This document shows, piece by piece, positions 1-6,419 of a stretch of DNA of 9,643 nt (its first letter is position 1; each line of letters begins with the position of its first letter). The notes under the pieces are model-generated. The model was not told the DNA's origin and searched no databases. It was given only the letters and a program-made list of their open reading frames with translations. Where the stretch lies: positions 1 to 9,643 of the forward strand of contig CANHJA010000076.1 of NCBI GenBank assembly GCA_947460795.1, in the 5' to 3' direction. The translations under genes and the position numbers were made by a program. Source of the DNA: Bacteroidota bacterium. Lineage in GTDB: Bacteria > Bacteroidota > Bacteroidia > Chitinophagales > Chitinophagaceae.

Positions 1-201
1 GCTGGTAGTGTTAATCGTTGAATTTCCCGTAACGGTTAAATTAACTCCATCTTGGCACAATGAAATAGAATCCCCTGTAATTGTAAATCCTGCAGCATAT
101 GATGGAGGACAGTTAGGAGGTACAGGTTGTGCATATACTTTGCTGTTTTGAACCAAAGAAATCGATAAAAAACAAAATAAAAATATATAAAATTGACGCA
201 T
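1..201 (-). CDS. Secreted protein of unknown function, N-terminal fragment (cut by window edge)
   Basis: Reading leftward from an ATG at 201, an open frame of 67 codons reaches the window edge without a stop. The first ~24 residues are a Sec signal peptide: MRQ, then a Phe/Leu/Ile-rich core, then a likely cleavage after VYA before QPVPPN. The exported part begins with a Pro/Cys stretch (PPNCPPSYAAGF) and continues with alternating Thr/Ser/Val segments (SISLCQDGVNLTVTGNS). That pattern resembles the start of an Ig-like or PKD-like beta-sandwich surface protein of the kind Bacteroidota often export by type IX secretion. The family assignment is inference, because the C-terminal sorting domain that would test it lies outside the window. 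The gene follows heme A synthase on the same strand after 104 bases. TATCTTTC upstream (one mismatch to the -7 element) is only weak promoter evidence. Confidence 0.75.
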   Translation of the reverse strand, partial: MRQFYIFLFCFLSISLVQNSKVYAQPVPPNCPPSYAAGFTITGDSISLCQDGVNLTVTGNSTINTTS

Positions 202-305
202 GTGGTATTTTTTTAAAGTTTCGAAAGATAAATATACAGTATTTAGACTTATAATTTTACTTACAAGACATACTTTTTATTGAAGTAGTTGGCTAAAATT
301 AATAT
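202..305. other. Intergenic spacer, nothing firm seen
   Basis: This is a 104-base AT-rich spacer between the stop of heme A synthase and the start of the secreted protein, both on the minus strand. I see no GC-rich hairpin with a T run. The only promoter-like string on the minus strand is TATCTTTC, which has no TTG at proper spacing. Confidence 0.5.
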
Positions 306-1343
306 TTAGGCTTTTCTTTTTTTGAAAATCGACAATACCCACACAAAACTCAATACCAAAAACATGGCGATTAATTGATGTGCTTGAGCTAAATATTCAA
401 ACAACCCAAAGCCATTTCGGGTTAAATGTGTAGAAGCTAAAACTGTAAAAATTCCTAATAAAACTTGTACAAATACAAACCCTAATGGAACCCATTTATA
501 TTTATTAAACAATGTAGAATCCTTTATTTTCAATGCTTTTACATACCAAATACCTATTAATAGGATTAATAGATAGGCGATGGTTCTATGGAAAAAGTGT
601 ACATTTATTGGATGTTTTATCCAACTTTCAGATGAAACAACGGAGGGATAATAATCTCCATTAATAGAAGGCCAGGTTGGAGCTACTGTTGCTGCTTTTA
701 AACCAGCCATAAATGCACCATACATCAGTTGAAAAAAAAGAACAATCAATACGCCAATGGTCCATTTTTTTATTGAAGAATTATATAAAGTGTCATTTTT
801 AGAAATCAACAAACTCAATGCAAACCAATAGGTGAAGCAAATAAGCACCATCGCTGAAATAAAATGAGCGGCTAATGTAATATGGGTTACGTATAAATTT
901 TGGTCGTTTAAACCACTTGCTACCATAATCCAACCAATTAGGCCTTGTGCTGCCCCCAAAATAAATAATCCAATTAATTTGGGTATCATTTCTTTCGTAA
1001 TCATTTTTTTATAGATGAAATAAATAAATGGAATTAAAAAAACCACACTAATTAGTCTTGCCCATTCGCGATGCATCCATTCCCAAAAAAAGATGAACTT
1101 AAAATCACTTAACGTAAAATCGTTGTTTAAATATTTAAACTGGCCTGTTTTTTCTTGGTAAAGTTGAAATAATTGATTCCATTCAACAGCATTCATTGGA
1201 GGAATTGCCCCTAATAACGGTTTCCATTCGGTGATTGATAAACCCGAACCTGTTAAACGAGTAATACCTCCCAACAATACTTGTATGACCAGCATAGCGA
1301 CACCAATCAAAAGCCAACGTCCAATAATTTTATTATTATCCAT
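306..1343 (-). CDS. ctaA: Heme A synthase, COX15/CtaA family
   Basis: An integral membrane enzyme that oxidises the C8 methyl of heme O to a formyl group, giving heme A for aa3-type cytochrome oxidases. The 345-residue product has about eight hydrophobic helices and the family signatures in order: ITRLTGSGLSITEWKP (27-42), EWMHREW with H91, THITLAAH with H154 and H160, APTWPSINGDYYP (221-233), NVHFFHRT with H249 and H252, and AQAHQ with H322. These histidines are the expected heme ligands. The TWP loop and length fit the COX15-like (proteobacterial/mitochondrial) type rather than the shorter Bacillus type. An in-frame ATG at 1370 would add nine residues. I prefer the ATG at 1343 because a consensus -7 element (TAAATTTG, 1362-1355) lies inside that extension and family similarity begins after it. 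No heme O synthase or oxidase gene is in the window. Confidence 0.95.
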   Translation of the reverse strand: MDNNKIIGRWLLIGVAMLVIQVLLGGITRLTGSGLSITEWKPLLGAIPPMNAVEWNQLFQLYQEKTGQFKYLNNDFTLSDFKFIFFWEWMHREWARLISVVFLIPFIYFIYKKMITKEMIPKLIGLFILGAAQGLIGWIMVASGLNDQNLYVTHITLAAHFISAMVLICFTYWFALSLLISKNDTLYNSSIKKWTIGVLIVLFFQLMYGAFMAGLKAATVAPTWPSINGDYYPSVVSSESWIKHPINVHFFHRTIAYLLILLIGIWYVKALKIKDSTLFNKYKWVPLGFVFVQVLLGIFTVLASTHLTRNGFGLFEYLAQAHQLIAMFLVLSFVWVLSIFKKRKA

Positions 1344-1354
1344 AATTTTCGTTG

Positions 1355-1362
1355 CAAATTTA
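1355..1362 (-). promoter_or_regulatory. Promoter -7 element for ctaA
   Basis: TAAATTTG followed by C on the minus strand is a full match to the Bacteroidota -7 consensus TAnnTTTG. The ATG at 1343 begins 12 bases past the end of the element, so the leader would be only about 5 bases. No TTG is present at the usual -33 distance, so this half of the promoter is degenerate or absent. Confidence 0.5.
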
Positions 1363-1369
1363 CTTGACA

Positions 1370-1377
1370 TATCTTTG
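1370..1377 (+). promoter_or_regulatory. Promoter -7 element for rnhB
   Basis: TATCTTTG on the plus strand matches TAnnTTTG and lies 43 bases before the rnhB ATG, predicting a leader of roughly 38 bases. The nearest upstream TTG (1352-1354) gives a spacing of 15, shorter than the usual 17-23, so the upstream half is imperfect. The element lies only 7 bases from the oppositely directed ctaA -7 element. Confidence 0.5.
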
Positions 1378-1420
1378 TTTTATTCTTTTTTAAGAAATTA
1401 AATTTATAGAGAAAAACTAC

Positions 1421-2026
1421 ATGCTATTACCATTTTTAAATGCTGAGAAAATAGAAGCTGGTTGTGATGAAGCAGGTAGAGGTTGCATTGCAGGACCTGT
1501 TTGTGCTGCCGCTGTTATTTTACCGAATGATTTTCATCATCCGTTGCTCAATGATTCTAAAAAAATGACCGAAAAAGACCGAGAAATAGTACGACCCATC
1601 ATTGAAAAAGAAGCAATTGCATTTGGTGTTGCTTTTATAGACCACAAAGAAATTGATAAAATAAATATTTTAAAAGCATCTTTTAAAGCCATGCATTTGG
1701 CTATAGACAAACTGCATACAATCCCTAATTCTTTATTGATTGACGGAAATCGGTTTGTAAAATATAAAAACGTGGAACACCATTGCATCATAAAAGGCGA
1801 TGGTAAATATGTTTCCATTGCAGCGGCCAGTGTTTTGGCAAAAACCTATCGAGATGAGTTTATGATGAAGTTAGATAAAAAATTTCCTCAATATAAATGG
1901 TCCTCAAATAAAGGATACCCGACCATTGCACATCGAAATGCCGTCAAAGAATTTGGATTGAGTTCGTATCATCGTAAAACATTTGCATGCTTACCAAAAC
2001 AACTAGAAATTGATTTAAAAGAATAA
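1421..2026 (+). CDS. rnhB: Ribonuclease HII
   Basis: Endonuclease that cuts the RNA strand of RNA-DNA hybrids and nicks at single ribonucleotides embedded in DNA, starting ribonucleotide excision repair in the cytoplasm. The 201-residue product is the usual family length. Visible motifs: GCDEAGRGCIAGPV with catalytic D16 and E17 and the GRG that recognises the 2'-OH; the NDSKKM block (44-49); LLIDGN with D108; and KGDGKYVSIAAASVLAKTYRD with D127 as the probable fourth acidic ligand and a further conserved D145. The C-terminal GYPTIAH segment is also typical. The start is the first ATG after the promoter, ten residues before the first conserved block. It is transcribed alone, away from ctaA and towards the CAP-domain gene. 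Confidence 0.97.
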   Translation: MLLPFLNAEKIEAGCDEAGRGCIAGPVCAAAVILPNDFHHPLLNDSKKMTEKDREIVRPIIEKEAIAFGVAFIDHKEIDKINILKASFKAMHLAIDKLHTIPNSLLIDGNRFVKYKNVEHHCIIKGDGKYVSIAAASVLAKTYRDEFMMKLDKKFPQYKWSSNKGYPTIAHRNAVKEFGLSSYHRKTFACLPKQLEIDLKE

Positions 2027-2161
2027 ACCAATTGTAATTCCAGTTTGTTTTTTAAAATTTACTAGGTAAATAATGACAAGATTTGCAATTCATCTTGAAA
2101 TAAAGTCAACCAAAGTAAATATACCTTTTATCATTTTACAAATTAAATAAAACGAACGAAC
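2027..2161. other. Convergent intergenic spacer, no clear terminator
   Basis: 135 AT-rich bases separate the converging stops of rnhB and the CAP-domain gene. The best inverted repeat is CAAGAT/ATCTTG (2077-2082 and 2092-2097, 9-base loop), which has no T run on either side. It is too weak to call an intrinsic terminator. Confidence 0.5.
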
Positions 2162-2668
2162 CTATCGACGAATTTCACCGGTTTCGTGGTTAACATTATC
2201 TCCTATAACCAATACGATGATAACATAATTATTATTTGACTTCATGGGTGCAACAGCAATTCCAAATTGACATTCAATTTCTGGTGGAACACCATACATC
2301 ATATTTAATTTATGACCCGGCGAATTAATCCAACCATCCACCACATATTTTGGAGTTGCAGACTTTGGAACTTGAAATAAATTTTCTGCTACTACAGTAA
2401 CTCCTATAAAATTACCTCTATCCCATGGATTTTTAAGCAATGGCTTCCCATTTTCAGGTCGAGTTTGTACATGATTATAAATATCAGTTGTTGAAATCCA
2501 GTCAGCATGTAATTGAGCAGCTTGGCAATGCCTAGGCGTTAATTTTGCTTGCGACAAACCTTGACTTTTTCTAAAAATATTAATTTCTTTTAGAATATCC
2601 TCTGGCTTTGGTTGCGCCTGTACTGAGATTCCGATTAGGATTGCAAATATGACCAGCAACAACTTCAT
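2162..2668 (-). CDS. Secreted CAP-domain (SCP/PR-1, YkwD-like) protein
   Basis: A 168-residue exported protein. Residues 1-18 form a signal peptide (MKLLLVIFAILIGISVQA, cut before QP), and the remainder is one CAP domain: an ILKEINIFRKSQGL helix, AAQLHADW with H54, IYNHVQ with H66, VVAENLF with E95, and SPGHKLNMM with H119. These match the paired His/Glu cavity residues and the GHRxNLL-type motif of the family. The molecular role of bacterial CAP proteins is mostly unknown, so none is assigned. The start at 2668 puts the signal peptide at the true N-terminus. A further in-frame ATG at 2716 would add 16 polar residues ahead of the hydrophobic core and overlap the rpiB stop, so it is rejected. 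The gene lies 41 bases after rpiB with no promoter motif between them, which suggests co-transcription. Confidence 0.9.
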   Translation of the reverse strand: MKLLLVIFAILIGISVQAQPKPEDILKEINIFRKSQGLSQAKLTPRHCQAAQLHADWISTTDIYNHVQTRPENGKPLLKNPWDRGNFIGVTVVAENLFQVPKSATPKYVVDGWINSPGHKLNMMYGVPPEIECQFGIAVAPMKSNNNYVIIVLVIGDNVNHETGEIRR

Positions 2669-2709
2669 GACTGTTGATTTAACTCTATTTTTTATACTTA
2701 AAGTACAGC

Positions 2710-3144
2710 TTAGCAAGAAATTTTATCTACTCTTCCTTGATGACGACCGCCTTCAAATTCAGTATTTAAAAACGTATGAACCATTTCAATCCCTTCTTCA
2801 ATAGAAATAAATCGAGCAGGCAACCCCAATACATTGGCATCGTTGTGTTGACGAGCTAAAGAAGCAATTTCATTTTTCCAACAAAGAGCGGCACGAACAT
2901 TTTGATGTTTATTTGCAGTGATGCAAACTCCATTCGCACTTCCGCAAATTAAAATGCCAAATTGCGCTTTGCCTTCTTCAATTGCTTTTGCCAAAGGATG
3001 TGCAAAGTCAGGGTAATCAACACTATCCAAGGTGTTAGTGCCTAAATTAATCACTGTATAATCGTTCTCTTCTAAATGCTTTACGACCGCTTCTTTTAGT
3101 TCAACACCTGCATGGTCGTTGGCAATATATATTGTTTTGTTCAT
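2710..3144 (-). CDS. rpiB: Ribose-5-phosphate isomerase B (RpiB/LacA/LacB family)
   Basis: Cytoplasmic sugar-phosphate isomerase interconverting ribose 5-phosphate and ribulose 5-phosphate in the pentose phosphate pathway. The 144-residue length is typical. Motifs: IANDHAGVELK (7-17, phosphate/substrate loop with D10 and H11), VDYPDFAHPLA (42-52), ILICGSANG with the catalytic-position C67, ITANKH (75-80), and LARQHNDANVLGLPAR (96-111) with H100 and N101. The oxyanion loop reads CGSANG where CGSGNG or CGTGIG is commoner, a small change unlikely to abolish function. The start at 3144 (MNKTIYIAND) begins exactly at the conserved domain. An upstream ATG at 3162 would add only MLNKNY. It sits between the coiled-coil gene (44 bases upstream) and the CAP gene in one apparent transcription unit. 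LacA/B-like specificity cannot be excluded from sequence alone. Confidence 0.93.
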   Translation of the reverse strand: MNKTIYIANDHAGVELKEAVVKHLEENDYTVINLGTNTLDSVDYPDFAHPLAKAIEEGKAQFGILICGSANGVCITANKHQNVRAALCWKNEIASLARQHNDANVLGLPARFISIEEGIEMVHTFLNTEFEGGRHQGRVDKISC

Positions 3145-3188
3145 GTAATTTTTGTTTAGCATGTTCCTGTAAAAAAAAACAGAAAGGC

Positions 3189-4124
3189 TTATTTTAAAGT
3201 TACGTTTTCGCTACCAATGTTATAACCCATGTGATAAACTTCTACTTTATAATTCCCTTTTTCAAAATCTTCGCTAGGAATCCATTGAGTAGCAATATCA
3301 TTTACTTTTTCACCTTGTTTGTAGGAAATAGTTTTTGAAGTAGTATATCCTTTTTCGGCTCCAGTACTCAATTTAAATTTAGAGTTGTTTCCAGCAATGC
3401 TACCATTTGGTTTGTAAACACAAATGTAAATTACTTTTTCACCACTTTCACTCACTCTATTTTCATCTAAATCAAATGAAAATTTAATAAAATCAGCTTT
3501 TTTTGCTTTTCCTGTTTCTACTTCTTTATCTTTTCCTAGCAAATTTTTCTTTTTATTAATGGCTTCCATTTTAAAATCAGACGCATGCAAAATAGACGCA
3601 GTTTCAATTGTTGTTTCCAACGTTTTTTCTACTTTTCTTTTTTCTTCTTTTAAGTTTTCTTGTGCAGTAGTCAATTGCTTTTTTTCCTCTGTTAAAGTGA
3701 TGTTTTCTTGTTTAAGCGCTGTAATTGTATTTTGAAATTCAGCCATTTTATTGTTCAATTGAGCAATCATACTATTCGCTTTTTTCAATTCTGATTCAGA
3801 AGCATTTTTATTGTCTAAGATTTTTTTAATTTTTCTTTTCAATTCCTCTACTTCTGCATTTCTGTCATTCAACAAACTATCCATTTGAATGCTCTGTCCT
3901 TTCATTTCATCCAAACGCGCAAGAGCCGCATTATATTGGTTTTCTACGGTTGCTTTGTCGGTTGATACGGTTGCTAATTCGTTGATCGTATCCGCTTTTT
4001 GTTTTTCTACTTCATTTTTAGTAACAAATAAGTAGATCCCTGCAACTAGTAAAAGCGCTATTATACCTAAGTAGATCCAATTTGTGTTGAAACTTTTTTG
4101 TGTATCTTGAGTATTGTTTTCCAT
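3189..4124 (-). CDS. Membrane-anchored coiled-coil protein with C-terminal beta domain, function unknown
   Basis: I do not recognise this 311-residue protein as a named family. It has a short polar N-terminus (1-14), one hydrophobic helix (about 15-36, WIYLGIIALLLVAGIYLFV), a long Lys/Glu/Gln-rich heptad-like coiled coil (about 38-175), then a Gly/Asn/Thr-rich segment from about 190 to the end with alternating beta-like strands (KVIYICVYKPNGS, GNYKVEVYHMGYNIGSENVTLK). The layout suggests an inner-membrane anchor with a periplasmic stalk and an Ig-like head; topology and fold are inference. The start is the ATG at 4124. The frame remains open upstream to a TTG at 4148, but that TTG is part of the promoter -7 element (TATCTTTG), so translation cannot begin there on this transcript. 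It is first gene of the unit with rpiB and the CAP gene. Confidence 0.8.
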   Translation of the reverse strand: MENNTQDTQKSFNTNWIYLGIIALLLVAGIYLFVTKNEVEKQKADTINELATVSTDKATVENQYNAALARLDEMKGQSIQMDSLLNDRNAEVEELKRKIKKILDNKNASESELKKANSMIAQLNNKMAEFQNTITALKQENITLTEEKKQLTTAQENLKEEKRKVEKTLETTIETASILHASDFKMEAINKKKNLLGKDKEVETGKAKKADFIKFSFDLDENRVSESGEKVIYICVYKPNGSIAGNNSKFKLSTGAEKGYTTSKTISYKQGEKVNDIATQWIPSEDFEKGNYKVEVYHMGYNIGSENVTLK

Positions 4125-4145
4125 GAATATTTTATTTTTATTCTG

Positions 4146-4177
4146 CAAAGATAAGCTTCTATATAATTAATACACAA
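4146..4177 (-). promoter_or_regulatory. Promoter of the coiled-coil/rpiB/CAP unit
   Basis: On the minus strand, TTG (4177-4175) is followed by 21 bases and then TATCTTTG (4153-4146). This matches the Bacteroidota sigma consensus TTG-N17-23-TAnnTTTG in both halves. The predicted transcription start is near 4140, leaving a leader of about 15 bases before the ATG at 4124. Confidence 0.7.
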
Positions 4178-4217
4178 TTACAAAGTGTTAAGTTTTATTA
4201 TTATTTTTAACAAATAA

Positions 4218-4949
4218 ATGAATAAACTACACATGATAAAAGCAGAAAACCTACTATTAATAGACATTGAGACTGTCCCCATCTATAAATCCTACACCGA
4301 ATTAGGGGAAAATATGCAAAAACTTTGGGATCGAAAATCGCAAAAACTGGAGCCCGAAAACACCAATACAGAAGCAACTTTTGCCAAATATGCTGGTATT
4401 TATGCCGAATTTGGAAAAATCATTTGTATCGGACTGGGTTATTTTATAAAAAAAGACAATGAGTATACCTTAAAAATTAAAACACTTTCTGGTCATGATG
4501 AGAAACCATTGCTAGAAGAATTTGCAACTGTTTGTAACAAATTTTTTAAAGGGAGTGACAAACAATTCTGTGGACACAATATACGTGAATTCGATATTCC
4601 CTACATTTGCAGACGCTCATTCATTAATCAAGTTCATTTGCCCGGTATTTTAACTGATTTGCAAAATAAAAAGCCCTGGGAAAATCCAATGCTCGATACT
4701 TTGCAGTTTTGGAAATTTGGAGAATACAAAAATTTTACATCGGTAGACTTATTGTCTTCAGTGCTTCATATTCCAACTCCAAAAGATGATATTGATGGAA
4801 GTGAAGTGGCAAATGTTTATTGGCAAGAAAATAATTTAGAACGAATTGTAAAATATTGCGGGAAAGATATTGTGACTGTTGGTCAAATTTTAATGCGGCT
4901 GAATGGCATGAAATTAATGAACGAACAAGAAATAACTTATATTGATTAA
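4218..4949 (+). CDS. Predicted 3'-5' exonuclease, DEDDy type (PolB-like exonuclease domain)
   Basis: A stand-alone 243-residue proofreading-type exonuclease fold, the kind described as related to the exonuclease domain of family B DNA polymerases. Exo I is LLIDIETVP (D16, E18). Exo II is FCGHNIREFDIPYI (H120, N121, D126). Exo III is YCGKDIV (Y213, D217), a Y-x3-D pattern that makes it DEDDy. All four metal-binding acids are present, so it should be active; its substrate is not known from sequence. Insertions at about 30-60 and 130-160 are not explained by the catalytic core. An alternative ATG at 4233 would shorten it by five residues and also fits. No good -7 element lies upstream (closest TATTTTTA, 4202-4209). 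It ends 5 bases before holA, implying co-transcription and probably translational coupling. Confidence 0.9.
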   Translation: MNKLHMIKAENLLLIDIETVPIYKSYTELGENMQKLWDRKSQKLEPENTNTEATFAKYAGIYAEFGKIICIGLGYFIKKDNEYTLKIKTLSGHDEKPLLEEFATVCNKFFKGSDKQFCGHNIREFDIPYICRRSFINQVHLPGILTDLQNKKPWENPMLDTLQFWKFGEYKNFTSVDLLSSVLHIPTPKDDIDGSEVANVYWQENNLERIVKYCGKDIVTVGQILMRLNGMKLMNEQEITYID

Positions 4950-4954
4950 AAGAG

Positions 4955-5956
4955 ATGAAAGAATTTAACGACATTGTAAAAGACATAAAAAACAAAACCT
5001 TTAAACCCATTTATGCGTTTGATGGTGAAGAGCCATATTATATTGATTTATTGACAGATCTTTTTGAAAAAAATGCGTTAGAACCTCATGAAAAAGATTT
5101 TAATCAAACCATATTTTATGGGAAAGATACTGCATGGACGGATGTAGTAAATGAATGTAGAAGTTATCCATCATTTGCTGAAAGACGCATGGTTATTATA
5201 AAAGAAGCTGGTCAAATGAAAGACTTTGCTAAACTAGAATCTTATTTTGAAAACCCTTCTGCTTCTACAATTTTAGTCATTGCGTATAAATATAAAAAAT
5301 TAGATGGGAGAAGTAAATCTACTTCACTGATAAAAAAGAAAGGTTTTTATGCGACTTCTGATAAATTAAAAGACTATCAAATATCTCCTTGGATTTTATC
5401 ATATTGCAAAGAGCAAAAAATAAAAATAAATGCACTTAATGCTGAGCTATTAGCCACTTATTTAGGAACCGATTTGCAAAAAATAGCAAACGAGTTAGAA
5501 AAAGTTTCAATCAATATTAATGAGGGTGATGAAATTACTGAAGAATTGATTGAAAGATATATTGGCATTAGTAAAGACTATAATATTTTTCAATATCCAT
5601 CGGCAATACTTGAAAAAGATGTAGAACGATCATTTAAAATAGCCAATTATTTTATGGCAAACTCGAAAGAACATCCATTGGTAGTAGTAACGGCTACACT
5701 ATATGGACAGTTTGCTAAATTATATCAGTACCATTATGTTTCCCATTTACAACAAGGCGAAATTGCTTCGGCGTTAAAAATTGGACCCTATTTTGTAAAA
5801 GATTTTGTGAGTGCTAGCAAAAAATACAATTTATCGCAAACCATCAATGCAATAAAATTAATACGTGAATATAATTTGAATGCAGTAGGTATGAATGTTG
5901 CTAGAAATGAGATTGATTTATTAAAAGAAATGACTGCTAAAATTTTAGCATTATGA
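4955..5956 (+). CDS. holA: DNA polymerase III, delta subunit
   Basis: The clamp-loader subunit that opens the beta sliding clamp during loading on primed DNA at the replication fork. The 333-residue product has the usual length and layout. The N-terminal AAA+-like region opens with KPIYAFDGEEPYYID (17-31), the degenerate nucleotide-site region that also carries the clamp-binding helix. SYPSFAERRMVIIKEA follows (70-85), then GTDLQKIANELEKV (171-184) of the lid/middle domain, and an all-helical C-terminal collar domain (about 210-333). There is no functional Walker A, as expected for delta. It lies 5 bases after the exonuclease stop, and its TGA overlaps the next gene's ATG, so all three are very likely read from one mRNA. 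Confidence 0.95.
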   Translation: MKEFNDIVKDIKNKTFKPIYAFDGEEPYYIDLLTDLFEKNALEPHEKDFNQTIFYGKDTAWTDVVNECRSYPSFAERRMVIIKEAGQMKDFAKLESYFENPSASTILVIAYKYKKLDGRSKSTSLIKKKGFYATSDKLKDYQISPWILSYCKEQKIKINALNAELLATYLGTDLQKIANELEKVSININEGDEITEELIERYIGISKDYNIFQYPSAILEKDVERSFKIANYFMANSKEHPLVVVTATLYGQFAKLYQYHYVSHLQQGEIASALKIGPYFVKDFVSASKKYNLSQTINAIKLIREYNLNAVGMNVARNEIDLLKEMTAKILAL

Positions 5957-6408
5957 GAAAAATAATATTGGTATTAATAGCCCTTTTTTCAGTTACTTTT
6001 TCATTTGCAAAAACTAAAAAATCAAAACACATCGCATACGTTTCAGGATTTTATACTTACCAAGAAAGAAACCAAAAACCGATTGGTAATATTTATGAAA
6101 TTACTATCAAAGTAAACAAAGACAATATCATTATTGACAGCCTTTGGTTTGATGAAAAGCCCGTTCCTTGTGATGTGTACGAAACTCAAAAATTACAAAG
6201 AGTTACTAAGATAGAAAAGAACAAAACCTATCTTATCAAAGGAAATAAAGATTTATATAGGAATTTTTACCCGGAAATTTACAAAAAAGAATATGCAGAT
6301 GTTGCGCACGATTGGCAAGTAAACATCCTGTATATATATAAAGGGAAGCGATACTTTTTGCCATTAAAAAAAATTGAAAAAAGGGAAGCAAAAGGAATGA
6401 GAAAATAG
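5953..6408 (+). CDS. Small exported protein of unknown function
   Basis: A 151-residue protein with a signal peptide (MRKIILVLIALFSVTFSFA, likely cut before KTKK). The mature part is about 132 residues, strongly basic, rich in Lys, Tyr and Ile, with alternating strand-like segments (YEITIKVNKDNIIIDSLWF, WQVNILYIYKGKRYFLPL). I recognise no domain. A lone Cys at about 74 makes an internal disulfide impossible in the mature protein. Its ATG overlaps the holA TGA (ATGA, 5953-5956), the classic arrangement for termination-reinitiation, so its expression is probably tied to holA even though its product leaves the cytoplasm. It ends 11 bases before the convergent ribF stop, with no visible hairpin between. 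It could be a lineage-specific periplasmic protein; no role is proposed. Confidence 0.8.
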   Translation: MRKIILVLIALFSVTFSFAKTKKSKHIAYVSGFYTYQERNQKPIGNIYEITIKVNKDNIIIDSLWFDEKPVPCDVYETQKLQRVTKIEKNKTYLIKGNKDLYRNFYPEIYKKEYADVAHDWQVNILYIYKGKRYFLPLKKIEKREAKGMRK

Positions 6409-6419
6409 TGCTAAAAAGA

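Noticed and set aside
1537..1818. 93-codon open frame antisense to rnhB
   Set aside because: It lies entirely within the well-supported rnhB gene and its translation resembles no protein; it is a shadow frame.
2077..2097. Inverted repeat CAAGAT/ATCTTG as a terminator between rnhB and the CAP gene
   Set aside because: Only six pairs with a nine-base loop and no following T run on either strand.
3163..3188. Hairpin-like TTTCTGT/ACAGGAA around a T run between the coiled-coil gene and rpiB
   Set aside because: The T run is the loop, not the tail, and the stem is short with a wobble, so it does not look like an intrinsic terminator; the genes are treated as co-transcribed.
4735..5010. 91-codon minus-strand frame across the exonuclease/holA junction
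   Set aside because: It overlaps two certain genes on the other strand and has no domain or promoter.
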